Source: Caldilineales bacterium
GTDB taxonomy: Bacteria > Chloroflexota > Anaerolineae > JAAEKA01
NCBI GenBank assembly: GCA_025055015.1
Contig: JANWYQ010000064.1
Location: 1-40,467, forward strand
DNA length: 40,467 nucleotides
Reading direction: 5' to 3'
Shown: positions 7,466-16,468 of the stretch, one piece after another
How positions within the stretch are numbered: the first letter of the stretch is position 1
Layout: each line of letters begins with the position of its first letter
Made by a program: the position numbers and the translations under genes
Notes under the pieces: model-generated
Database searches by the model: none
Told to the model about the DNA's origin: nothing
The model's input: only the letters and a program-made list of their open reading frames with translations

Positions 7466-7948
7466 CTACTGCTCCTGCACGGTCACCCGGATCATGAAGT
7501 CGCCCTGCTGGATGGCGTTGACCACGTCCATGCCGCCCACCACCTTGCCGAACACGGTGTGACGGCCGTTCAGGTGCGGCTGGGGCGAGTGGGTGATGAA
7601 GAACTGACTGCCGTTGGTGTTGGGGCCCGCGTTGGCCATGGAGAGCACGCCCGCCTCGTGCTTGAGGGGATTGCCCCTCACCTCGTCCTCGAAGCGGTAG
7701 CCGGGGCCCCCGCGACCGGTGCCCGTGGGGTCGCCGCCCTGGATCACGAAGTCGGGGATCACCCGGTGAAAGGTGACGCCGTCGTAGAAGCCCTCGCGCG
7801 CCAGGAAGACGAAGTTGTTGACCGTCTTGGGCGCGTGCTGCGGGTAAAGCTCGACCACGATGTTCCCGCGGTTGGTCTCGATGGTCGCGGTGTAGCGCTT
7901 CTGGGGGTCAATCTGCATGGCCGGTGGGTTCTTCCACTGCTTGGGCAT
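7466..7948 (-). CDS. Peptidyl-prolyl cis-trans isomerase (cyclophilin)
   Basis: 160 residues, a compact cyclophilin without a signal peptide, so cytoplasmic. Motifs include [40 protein letters not shown] (with the active-site FHR), [20 protein letters not shown] and [19 protein letters not shown]. These cover the active-site Arg, Phe and His. The start is preceded by AAGGAG, which overlaps the stop codon region of the upstream M32 gene (2-nt gap), so translation is probably coupled. Confidence 0.93.
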   Translation of the reverse strand: MPKQWKNPPAMQIDPQKRYTATIETNRGNIVVELYPQHAPKTVNNFVFLAREGFYDGVTFHRVIPDFVIQGGDPTGTGRGGPGYRFEDEVRGNPLKHEAGVLSMANAGPNTNGSQFFITHSPQPHLNGRHTVFGKVVGGMDVVNAIQQGDFMIRVTVQEQ

Positions 7949-7950
7949 GG

Positions 7951-9465
7951 CTAGCTCCTTAGGTCGTAGATATCGCCGTACTTGCGGCTCAGGTAGCGAG
8001 CGTAGGGCTCGACGGTCAGCGGCCCGCCCAGGACCCGCTCCAGCAGCTCTGCTGCGGTGAACTTGCTGCCGTGCTGGTAGATGTGCTCCTGCAGCCAGCG
8101 CAGCAGGGTGTCGAAGCGGCCCTCGGCGGCCATCTCCTCCAGGATCTCGGGGTGGGCGCGGGTGGCGGCCTCGAAGAAGGCCGCAGCCATCACGTTGCCG
8201 AGGGTGTAGCCCTGGAAGACGCCGCCTACCATGCCGCCAAACCAGTGCACGTCCTGCAGCACGCCGTCGCGATGGTCGGGCGGCTCGATGCCCAGGTACT
8301 GCCGGTAGAGGGCAGCCCACGCCTCCGGCAGGTCCTTCACCGCCAGGCGGCCTTCCAGCAGCGCCAGCTCCAGCTCGAAGCGGATGATGATGTGCAGGTT
8401 GTAGGTCACCTCGTCGGCGTTGGTGCGGATGAGGCTGGGCTGCACCTTGTTGATGGCGCGGTAGAAGTCGTCCAGGGACACGCCGCCCAGCTGCTCCGGG
8501 AAGACAGCCTGCAGCCGCGGGTAGAAGTAGGTCCAGAAGGCGCGGCTGCGGCCCACCAGGTTCTCCCACAGGCGGGACTGGCTCTCGTGGACGCCGGCCG
8601 AGGTGCCGCCGCCCAGGGGCGTGCCCTCCAGCTCCGGCCGCACGCCCTGCTCGTAGAGCGCGTGGCCGGCCTCGTGGAGGGTGGAGAAAAGGGCCTCGCT
8701 CAGGTCGTGCTCGTTGACGCGGGTGGTGATGCGCACGTCGCCGGCCGCGAACTTGGTGGTGAAGGGGTGTGCGCTCTTGTCCTGCCGGCCGCGGGCCAGG
8801 TCGTAGCCGTAGCGCTGGGCTACCTCGAGGCCGAAGGATAGCTGCGAGGCCTCCGGGTAGTGGCGGTAGAGCACCGAGTCGTCAATGGCCGGCTGCCGGC
8901 CGATGGCCTCCACCAGGGGCACCAGCAGGTCCCGCAGCGCGGCGAACAAGGGGCGCAGGGTGGAGACCCGCATGCCGTAGTCGTACATGTCAATCAGCGG
9001 GTCGGCGATGTGCTCGTAGCCGGGGAAGAAGTCGGCCAGGCGCCGACTGTACTCCACCGTCTGCTCTAGGTAGGGCTGCACGGCGGCGAAGTCGTTGGCC
9101 GGCCGCGCCCGGCTCCAGACCTCGAAGGAGGCGGACTGGTGGGCCGAGAACTCGGCCACGAAGTCAGCGGGCACTCGGGTGGCCCGCTCGTACTCCCGCC
9201 GGGCCACGCGGATCAGGCTGGCCTCGTCGGAGTCGTAGGGCAGGCGTTCCTCGTAGGGGCGGAGCTCGTCCAAGAGCTTGCCCAGGGCGGGGTCGGTGGC
9301 CCGTTCGTGGGCCAGCCGCGACAGCAAGGCCAGCTGGCGGCCCCGGCTGGCTGCGCCGCCCGGAGGCATGTAGGTGGCCTGGTCCCAGGACAGCACGGCG
9401 GCCGCCGCCTGCAGGTCGCTAGCCTCCAGGAGGCGGGCTTTGAGCTCGGCGAGTTTCTCTTGCAT
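7951..9465 (-). CDS. M32 family metallocarboxypeptidase (carboxypeptidase Taq)
   Basis: 504 residues, matching Thermus aquaticus-type carboxypeptidases. Zinc site [12 protein letters not shown] with H264, E265 and H268; the third ligand is E294 in [10 protein letters not shown], 30 residues after H264 as expected. [19 protein letters not shown] and [11 protein letters not shown] are also M32 hallmarks. It removes C-terminal residues from peptides in the cytoplasm. ATG 9465 was chosen (AAAGGA box upstream); an in-frame start at 9522 would extend into a structured leader. It opens an operon with cyclophilin, ubiE and ubiX. Confidence 0.95.
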   Translation of the reverse strand: MQEKLAELKARLLEASDLQAAAAVLSWDQATYMPPGGAASRGRQLALLSRLAHERATDPALGKLLDELRPYEERLPYDSDEASLIRVARREYERATRVPADFVAEFSAHQSASFEVWSRARPANDFAAVQPYLEQTVEYSRRLADFFPGYEHIADPLIDMYDYGMRVSTLRPLFAALRDLLVPLVEAIGRQPAIDDSVLYRHYPEASQLSFGLEVAQRYGYDLARGRQDKSAHPFTTKFAAGDVRITTRVNEHDLSEALFSTLHEAGHALYEQGVRPELEGTPLGGGTSAGVHESQSRLWENLVGRSRAFWTYFYPRLQAVFPEQLGGVSLDDFYRAINKVQPSLIRTNADEVTYNLHIIIRFELELALLEGRLAVKDLPEAWAALYRQYLGIEPPDHRDGVLQDVHWFGGMVGGVFQGYTLGNVMAAAFFEAATRAHPEILEEMAAEGRFDTLLRWLQEHIYQHGSKFTAAELLERVLGGPLTVEPYARYLSRKYGDIYDLRS

Positions 9466-9510
9466 GGCGATGTCCTTTGCCGGCGAGTAAACGATGGCTA
9501 GAAAAGAAAC

Positions 9511-9547
9511 GCCGCCCGCCAAGACCGGGCGGCAGGATTTTGCTGCC
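9511..9547 (-). promoter_or_regulatory. Attenuator-like double hairpin in the M32 leader
   Basis: On the minus strand a first hairpin pairs GGCAG (9547-9543) with CTGCC (9535-9531). A second pairs GCCGCCCG (9533-9526) with CGGGCGGC (9518-9511) and is followed by the T-rich GTTTCTTTTCT, like an intrinsic terminator. The hairpins share three bases (9531-9533), so only one can form fully. The pair lies between the predicted M32 promoter and the start codon. It could also simply end read-through from the glycosyltransferase gene. Confidence 0.55.
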
Positions 9548-9555
9548 TTTTCTTA

Positions 9556-9584
9556 ATTATACGTCCAGGTGGTTCCGCCGCCAA
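9556..9584 (-). promoter_or_regulatory. Predicted promoter of the M32-cyclophilin-ubiE-ubiX operon
   Basis: Minus strand TTGGCG (9579-9584), 17-bp spacer, perfect TATAAT (9556-9561). Transcription would start near 9549, leaving a leader of about 85 nt that contains the double hairpin. Confidence 0.68.
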
Positions 9585-9614
9585 GGCAGGCGCTCCGTTG
9601 CACCGGAACCGGGC

Positions 9615-10292
9615 CTACAGCGGCCGGCGCACAGCGGCGCGCGTCTGGCGGAGCATGCGCAGGAAGTTCTTGGCATGCTGCCAGGGGCGGATGTGGCTGC
9701 CCTCGCCGGCGTAGATGGTGCGGATGGGCACCCAGGCCAGGCGGTAGCCGCGGCGCACGCAGGTGGCTATCATCTCCACCTCGAACTCGAAGCCCTGCTC
9801 CTGGCTGTCCAGCACCGCCTCCATCATGCGTCGGCTGAGCAGGCGATAGCCAGACTGGTTGTCGGGGATGGGCTGGCCCACGGCCCAGGAGAAGCTCCAG
9901 CGGCCCACGGTGTTGGCGATCCGGCGCACCGGCGGCATCTGGCGGAAGTCCCGCTGGCCGATGATCAGGTCGCTGCGGTCGGCGGCGAAGGCCGCCAGGA
10001 ACCGGGGCAGGTCGTCGGGGTCGTGCTGGCCGTCGGCGTCCAGGGTGACCACGGCCGCGTAGCCCTGGGCCAGCGCCCGGCGCATGCCCGCCCGCAGCGC
10101 CGCGCCCTTGCCCTGGTTGGGCGCCTGGCGCAGCACGGCGGCGCCCGCCGCCTCGGCTACGGCAGCGGTGGCGTCGGCCGAGCCGTCGTCCACCACTAAC
10201 ACAGGGAGGTAGCGCTGCGCGCCGGCGATGACCGCTGCGATGCGCTCAGCCTCGTTGTAGGCCGGGATCAGGGCGAGGATGGGATCGGACAC
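9615..10292 (-). CDS. Family 2 glycosyltransferase (dolichol-phosphate mannosyltransferase-like)
   Basis: 225 residues of GT-A fold with no membrane tail. Motifs: LALIPAYNEAERIAAVI, VVDDGSADATAAVAE, PNQGKGAALRAGMRRAL and the DxD-type TLDADGQHDPDDLPRF, followed by PDNQSGYRLLSRRMMEAV, typical of polyprenol-phosphate sugar synthases. It would transfer a nucleotide-sugar residue to a polyprenyl phosphate at the inner membrane face; the sugar cannot be told. The GTG start has AGGAG about 7 nt upstream. It follows the methyltransferase gene after 39 nt, so the two may share a transcript. Confidence 0.88.
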   Translation of the reverse strand: MSDPILALIPAYNEAERIAAVIAGAQRYLPVLVVDDGSADATAAVAEAAGAAVLRQAPNQGKGAALRAGMRRALAQGYAAVVTLDADGQHDPDDLPRFLAAFAADRSDLIIGQRDFRQMPPVRRIANTVGRWSFSWAVGQPIPDNQSGYRLLSRRMMEAVLDSQEQGFEFEVEMIATCVRRGYRLAWVPIRTIYAGEGSHIRPWQHAKNFLRMLRQTRAAVRRPL

Positions 10293-10331
10293 GAGGGGCT
10301 CCTGAGACGGAGGCGGGCCGGCGACGAGGGA

Positions 10332-11582
<1,251 letters not shown>

Positions 11583-12506
11583 TCACCCGCTCAGCGCGAA
11601 GGCCAGCAGGTCGTCCAGCCGGCAGGTGGCCAAGCCGATCACGTGGTCGCCGCCGCCGTAGTAGACGTAGACCACGCCGTCCACCACCGGGTTGGCGCAG
11701 GAGAAGACCACGTTGGGCACGTCCCCCCGCAGCTCCCACAGCTCCTCCGGCCAGAAGATGGCGCTCTTCGGCCGGCGCAGGACGCGCGTGGGGTCCTCCA
11801 GGTCCAGCAGCACCACGCCGAACTTGTACACGTGCCCCTCGTCGTAGCCGTGGTTGATCAGCAGCCAGCCCTCCGGCGTCTCGATGGGCACGCCGTTGCT
11901 GCCCACGCTCTTGCGGTCCCAGGCGTCCGGGTCCTCCCGTCGCGGGCCGTAGACCGGATACATGTCCTCCGGCCGCCAGGTGACCAGGTCGTCGGAGTAG
12001 GCGAGCCAGACGTTGGGCCAGCGGCGATGCAAGGCCGCATAGCGCCCGCGAATCTTGCGCGGGAAGAGCACGTGGTCCTTGTTGTCCTCCCCGCGCACGA
12101 TGGCGCTCACCGGCTCCCACGTGATGCCGTTGGTGCTGCGGGCGATCATGGGCGTGATGCCGCCGCCGGCATGGGTGGGCTTGCCGGCGCCCTGGTACAC
12201 GCGGCCGTAGGCGGTGTAGGTCATGTAGAACACGCCGTCCAGCACCACCACGCGCGGGTCCTCGACCCCGCGCGAGTCGGTGCCGTCGTGGGGCTCCAGC
12301 ACCGGCCGACGCAGCCGGTTCCAGTGGAGGCCGTCGGCGCTCACCGCGTAGCCAATGCGGCTCACCCAGTCTAGCCCCTGCGCGCGGTACCACATGTGCC
12401 AGAGGCCGTTGTGGTAGATCACCGCCGGGTTGAAGACGTTGTAGCACTCCCAGTCCGAGGTGGGATCGGGCAGCAGGACCGGGGAGGGATGGCGTTGAAG
12501 CTTCAT
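11583..12506 (-). CDS. GH130-family glycoside phosphorylase/hydrolase
   Basis: 307 residues, a five-bladed beta-propeller enzyme. Motifs [33 protein letters not shown] and [13 protein letters not shown] place the likely catalytic Asp at D83. [20 protein letters not shown] carries basic residues suited to phosphate binding. GH130 enzymes mostly phosphorolyse beta-mannosides, giving mannose 1-phosphate; some members are hydrolases. Linkage and aglycone are undetermined. It is the last gene of operon 1, starting 16 nt after the permease with a GAGG box, so its substrate probably enters by the neighbouring transporter. Confidence 0.9.
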   Translation of the reverse strand: MKLQRHPSPVLLPDPTSDWECYNVFNPAVIYHNGLWHMWYRAQGLDWVSRIGYAVSADGLHWNRLRRPVLEPHDGTDSRGVEDPRVVVLDGVFYMTYTAYGRVYQGAGKPTHAGGGITPMIARSTNGITWEPVSAIVRGEDNKDHVLFPRKIRGRYAALHRRWPNVWLAYSDDLVTWRPEDMYPVYGPRREDPDAWDRKSVGSNGVPIETPEGWLLINHGYDEGHVYKFGVVLLDLEDPTRVLRRPKSAIFWPEELWELRGDVPNVVFSCANPVVDGVVYVYYGGGDHVIGLATCRLDDLLAFALSG

Positions 12507-12522
12507 CGTTTCGCCTCGCAGC

Positions 12523-13416
12523 TTAGCCCTTCAGGCCGGCGTAGCTGATGCCCTCGATGTAGTAGCGGCTGAACAGGGCGAACAGCACCAGCACCGGGAT
12601 AGCGTTGAACATGGCCGCGACCAGGGTCAGGTTCCACTGCGCCTTGTACTGCTGCTGGAAGACCGACAGGGCCACGTTGAGCACCCACATCTTCGGCGTG
12701 TTGAGGTAGAGCAGGGGCGCCATGAACGCGTTCCACATGCCCTGGAACTGGAGGATGAACACGGTGAGCATGGCCGGCCGCGCCAGGGGGATGACCACGT
12801 CCTTGTAGATGCGGAAGCGCGACGCGCCGTCCACCAACGCCGCCTCCTCCAGCTCCCTGGGCACCGACTTCAGGAACTGAGTGAGCAGGAAGATGCTGCC
12901 TGCGCTCACTGCGCCCGGCACCAGCAGCGACCAGTAGGTGTTGACGAAGCCGAGCTTCGTCATCAACACGTAGGCGGGGATCAGGGTCACGGCGCCGGGG
13001 ATCATCATGCTGGCCAGCATGAAGGCGAAGATGGCGTTCTTGCCGGGGAACTCCAGCCGCGCGAACGCGTAGCCGGCCATGGAGCAGAACACCACCTGCA
13101 GCACGGCCGTGCCGATGGCCACCAGGGCCGTGTTGAACAGCCAGCGGGGGAAGGTGGCGCCCTCGCCCAGGTCGGTGTTCCAGGTCTTCACCCAGTTCTG
13201 CCACAGCCACTTCTCCGGGAAGATGGTGGGCGGATAGGCGATGATCTCGGCGTCGGTCTTGAAGGTGCCCAGGAAGGCCAGGATGAAGGGGGTCAACGAC
13301 AGCAGGCCAAGCAGGATCAGCACCGTGTACAGCACGGAGCGACGGATGGTCTGCGCGCGCCGGGCCTGCTCCGACGTCTGTTGGCGAACTTTGGGGGTGG
13401 CTTCCATCACAGCCAT
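12523..13416 (-). CDS. Carbohydrate ABC transporter permease (MalG-type), operon 1
   Basis: 297 residues, about six membrane helices, no signal peptide. The EAA loop [20 protein letters not shown] contacts the ATPase in this family. [19 protein letters not shown] after the first helix is typical of the CUT1 MalG-type subunit. Start ATG 13416 has AGGAGG 6 nt upstream. It lies 14 nt after the partner permease and before the GH130 gene. Imports an oligosaccharide whose identity is not fixed by sequence; no ATPase gene is nearby. Confidence 0.93.
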   Translation of the reverse strand: MAVMEATPKVRQQTSEQARRAQTIRRSVLYTVLILLGLLSLTPFILAFLGTFKTDAEIIAYPPTIFPEKWLWQNWVKTWNTDLGEGATFPRWLFNTALVAIGTAVLQVVFCSMAGYAFARLEFPGKNAIFAFMLASMMIPGAVTLIPAYVLMTKLGFVNTYWSLLVPGAVSAGSIFLLTQFLKSVPRELEEAALVDGASRFRIYKDVVIPLARPAMLTVFILQFQGMWNAFMAPLLYLNTPKMWVLNVALSVFQQQYKAQWNLTLVAAMFNAIPVLVLFALFSRYYIEGISYAGLKG

Positions 13417-13430
13417 GGGAGGCCTCCTGA

Positions 13431-14684
13431 TCAGTACTGCTCGGTGCCGCGCTCGATGAATCGCCGCTGCACAAAGGTGAAGATGAAGATGATCACGGCC
13501 AGGATGAAGGCCATGGCCGACGCGTAGCCCATCTGGATCTCGCCAAGGGTGCCGATGGCCTCGGAGTAGATCAGATAGACCGGGGTCAAGGTCGTGCCCA
13601 GGGGCCCACCGGCGGTGAGGATCTTCACCTGGTCGAAGATCTGCAGGGTGCCGATGGTGCCCAGCACCACCACCAGCAGGATCACCGGCCGCAGCATGGG
13701 GATGGTGATCTTGAATAGCTGCTGCCACGCAGAGGCCCCATCTATCTCGGCCGCCTCGTAGACGCTGCCGGGAATGTCCTGGAGCGCGGCCAGGAACATG
13801 ATCATGAAGGTGGGGATGGTGGTGAAGATGTTCTGGGCCATGATGGCCATCCAGGTGATGCTGGGCCCGCGCAGGTACCACAGCTCAGGCGGGATGTCGC
13901 CACCGAAGGCCCGCACGATCAACTGGAACAGGCCGCGGGGGTTGTTCAGCCACTCCACCGCTTGCCACTGGACGCCGAACCACCCCAGCACTGTGTCGAA
14001 CGCGTAGTTGAGGAAGCCCGTCTTCAGGTACAGCCACCAGAAGATCATGGAGATCACCACCGACGAGGTGACGCTGGGGGTGTAGTAGATGGTGCGGAAG
14101 AACTGCTTGCCGCGGATCTTCTGGTTCAGCAACACGGCCATCAGGAGGGCCAACACGGTCTGGGTGGGGGTGACGATGGCGAAGTACCAGAAGACGTTCA
14201 CCAACGACTGCCGAAACTCGCGCGACTGGAAAGCTTTGGTGAAGTTGGCAAAGCCGACGAACTCGGGCGCAGTGAAGATGTCGTAGCGGTAGAAGGCAAT
14301 GTACAGAGCGAACAGCAGGACGCCCACCGTGAACACCATGGTCACGATGAGATAGGGCAGCAGGAACAGGTAGGCGGTGATGGCGTCGCTGCGGCGCCTC
14401 TCGTCGTGCCAGACCCCATAGATGGCGCGGGCGGCGATCAGGCCCGCCACAACGCCAAGGCCGATGCCCACCAGCGCAAAGGCCTGGCTGGTGCGGAACA
14501 CCTCGGCCAGGTAGCGGCCTAGGTCCGTGATGCGCACCCCACGCGTGGGCGCCGAGATGATGGTGGCGCCGGCGATGAACAGGCTCACCAGCAAGAAGGT
14601 CACCAGCGCGGCCAGCCAGGAAGAGGCGCCAGGGCCGGCCCGCTGGCCGGTGGAGGTCGGCGGCGAAGCCGTTGCAGTTGCCAT
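13431..14684 (-). CDS. Carbohydrate ABC transporter permease (MalF-type), operon 1
   Basis: 417 residues, longer than the about 300 usual for this subunit, because two extra membrane helices precede the standard six. The core has AYLFLLPYLIVTMVFTVGV, the periplasm-facing loop FVGFANFTKAFQSREFRQSL, and the EAA loop VYEAAEIDGASAWQQLFKIT. The ATG at 14684 has AGGAG 9 nt upstream; an upstream in-frame start at 14783 would run through the GC-rich spacer. Forms the membrane channel with the downstream permease. Confidence 0.93.
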   Translation of the reverse strand: MATATASPPTSTGQRAGPGASSWLAALVTFLLVSLFIAGATIISAPTRGVRITDLGRYLAEVFRTSQAFALVGIGLGVVAGLIAARAIYGVWHDERRRSDAITAYLFLLPYLIVTMVFTVGVLLFALYIAFYRYDIFTAPEFVGFANFTKAFQSREFRQSLVNVFWYFAIVTPTQTVLALLMAVLLNQKIRGKQFFRTIYYTPSVTSSVVISMIFWWLYLKTGFLNYAFDTVLGWFGVQWQAVEWLNNPRGLFQLIVRAFGGDIPPELWYLRGPSITWMAIMAQNIFTTIPTFMIMFLAALQDIPGSVYEAAEIDGASAWQQLFKITIPMLRPVILLVVVLGTIGTLQIFDQVKILTAGGPLGTTLTPVYLIYSEAIGTLGEIQMGYASAMAFILAVIIFIFTFVQRRFIERGTEQY

Positions 14685-14793
14685 GTTGCACACTCCTGAA
14701 AGGAGATTGCCCGGGTCGCCCCACGAGGGGACGGGGGTAGGGAGGACGAGGCCGGCCCATGTCCGGCTGCCGACGTTGGGCAACAGATGCCGA

Positions 14794-14827
14794 CCGGGCC
14801 GGGGGGCTTGAGGCCTCCCCGGCCCGG
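14794..14827 (-). repeat. GC-rich hairpin between solute-binding protein and permease genes, operon 1
   Basis: CCGGGCCGGGG (14794-14804) and CCCCGGCCCGG (14817-14827) are exact inverted copies separated by 12 nt, starting 16 nt after the solute-binding protein stop. No T-run follows on the minus strand, so it fits an mRNA 3'-end stabiliser or a partial barrier rather than a full terminator. Confidence 0.65.
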
Positions 14828-14842
14828 GGGCTCATCGGTGCA

Positions 14843-16171
14843 CTATTGGCCGCTCAGGATCCGGTTGATCTCCTCGTGGGCCTGGGCGAAGCTCTGCTCG
14901 ACGGTCTGCTCGCCGAGGTAGACCCGCTCCAGGGCCTTGGAGACGGCGTCGTTGACCTTGCCGGTGTTGGGGCCCCAGTAGGCCACGCGGGTCAGCGGGA
15001 AGGTCCCGCCGGCCGCGATGGCCCGGTCGTTGGGGTCAACCACCAGGTTGAGCTGGTCGGGGTGGGTGCTGTAGGCGAAGCCGGTCTTGACGATCTCGGC
15101 CTGGTTGTAGCGGCTGGTGAGGAAGATGGTGAGGGCCGCAGCGGCGCGCGGGAACTTGGTGGAGGCGTTGACGCCGATGGCGTTGGTGAAGATCACCGAG
15201 GCCTTGCCCTTGGGGCCGGCGGGGAGCTCCACGGCCTTCCAGACCACGTCGGGGTAGTTCTGGCGCATGAAGTTGACCATCCAGCCGCCCTCGTAGGTCA
15301 TGCCCACCAGCTTCTTGCCGATGGCCTCGCCGCACCAGCCGGCGCCCACGTCCGACGAGGTGACAATGGTGCCCGCCTTCTTCATGTCCGTTACGAACTT
15401 GGCGGCCTCGATCACCGCCGGGGTATCCAGGAGGGGTGCGGAGAAGTCGTCGGTGGCGTAGGCGCCGCCGTTGCCGAAGGCGAAGGGGGCGAAGCGGGCC
15501 CAGTCGGCGTTCATGCAGAAGCCGCCGTACTTGCCGGTCTTCTGGATGGCCTCGGCCGCGGCCTTGAGGTCGTTCCAAGTCCAGGCCGGCGTGGGCTCAG
15601 GGATGCCCGCGGCCTGGAAGGCCTCGGGCAGGTAGACCAGGCCCAGAGTGCCCCAGTCCTTGGGCAGGCCGTAGGTCTTGCCGTCCAACGTGAAGATGGT
15701 CAGCAGCGCCGGGATGAAGTCCGCGCGGCTGGCGCCTGCCTCGGCAATGTAGGGGTCCAGGGCCAGGAGCTGGCCGGTGGGGCCGAAGGCGGTCATGAGC
15801 TGGTCGTCCACGTAGAAGACGTCAGGCGCAGTGCCGCCGGCCATCATGGCCTTGAGCTTGGTCTGGAAGTCAGCCGGGATAGGCTGGAAGTCCACCGTCA
15901 CGTCGGGGTAGAACTGCTTGAAGCGGGCGATGGAGTCCCGGTAGATCTTCTGCTCCGTCTCGTCGCCCCAGCCGGAGAAGACGATCTTCGCGCCCGGCTC
16001 CACCGGGATCACCTTGAGCTCGCCGTAGGTTTGGGCGGCTGCGACGGGCTGGCTGGGCGCGGCCGGCTGGGCCGGAGCAGGGGTCGGGGTCGGCTCGGCC
16101 CGGCCGCCGCACGCGGCCACGATCAGGGCCAACACGATCAACACGACAAGGGAGAGGGTTCGGGTGCGCAT
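14843..16171 (-). CDS. ABC transporter solute-binding lipoprotein, operon 1
   Basis: 442 residues, family 1 extracellular sugar-binding protein. The signal peptide ends in VAAC (lipobox), followed by a Pro/Thr/Ala-rich linker (about 40 residues) and then the mature fold beginning EPGAKIVFSGWGDETEQKIY. FQTKLKAMMAGGTAPDVFYV is the family 1 hallmark, and TYGLPKDWGTLGLVYLPEAF a typical hinge region. Anchored on the outside of the cell membrane, it delivers sugar to the two permeases. ATG 16171 has AAGGAGGAG upstream; an upstream in-frame start at 16309 would precede the signal peptide with 46 unrelated residues. Confidence 0.94.
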   Translation of the reverse strand: MRTRTLSLVVLIVLALIVAACGGRAEPTPTPAPAQPAAPSQPVAAAQTYGELKVIPVEPGAKIVFSGWGDETEQKIYRDSIARFKQFYPDVTVDFQPIPADFQTKLKAMMAGGTAPDVFYVDDQLMTAFGPTGQLLALDPYIAEAGASRADFIPALLTIFTLDGKTYGLPKDWGTLGLVYLPEAFQAAGIPEPTPAWTWNDLKAAAEAIQKTGKYGGFCMNADWARFAPFAFGNGGAYATDDFSAPLLDTPAVIEAAKFVTDMKKAGTIVTSSDVGAGWCGEAIGKKLVGMTYEGGWMVNFMRQNYPDVVWKAVELPAGPKGKASVIFTNAIGVNASTKFPRAAAALTIFLTSRYNQAEIVKTGFAYSTHPDQLNLVVDPNDRAIAAGGTFPLTRVAYWGPNTGKVNDAVSKALERVYLGEQTVEQSFAQAHEEINRILSGQ

Positions 16172-16468
16172 GGTGCGTTCTCCTCCTTCGAGAACAGGAA
16201 ATGGGTTTGGCGGACAGCCGCTCTCAGGGTGTTGGGCTGTCAAGCGACACGAGCCTTTGGTCACAACAGGATGTTTGGGGTCCTCGATCCGCTGACTCAC
16301 CTCCTGCAAGGTCGCCGCAGGCCCTTTTGCGAGGAGACCGCCATGACGCTATAATCACGGCACCTCCTTGGCTAGGGCCTACGGCCTGGGCCGGGAGCGG
16401 CTGGCCTGCTCCACCGTCCGCCACGACCTCGGGGCAGACCAGCCTTCGTTTTTCGACGATCTCCGTTG
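16172..16468. other. Intergenic spacer between the GH65 fusion and solute-binding protein genes
   Basis: This 297-nt gap has no convincing gene. On the minus strand it carries two extra Shine-Dalgarno-like runs (AAGGAGGT near 16368-16375 and AGGAGGT near 16304-16310) not followed by a good start at proper distance, and a TTGACA (16238-16243) without a matching -10. On the plus strand it carries a good promoter-like pair. It may be the decayed remains of a small gene. Confidence 0.4.
16327..16355 (+). promoter_or_regulatory. Promoter-like sequence facing the 3' end of the GH65 gene
   Basis: Plus strand TTGCGA (16327-16332), 17-bp spacer, perfect TATAAT (16350-16355). No plus-strand gene follows; transcription would run antisense into the end of the GH65 fusion gene. 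Confidence 0.45.

Noticed and set aside
16215-16243. Separate promoter for the operon 1 binding-protein gene based on TTGACA at 16238-16243
   Set aside because: No acceptable -10 box occurs at 16-18 bp.
16224-16424. Small minus-strand open frame with an upstream AAGGAGGT
   Set aside because: The distance from the Shine-Dalgarno-like run to any start is wrong and the peptide has no recognisable features.
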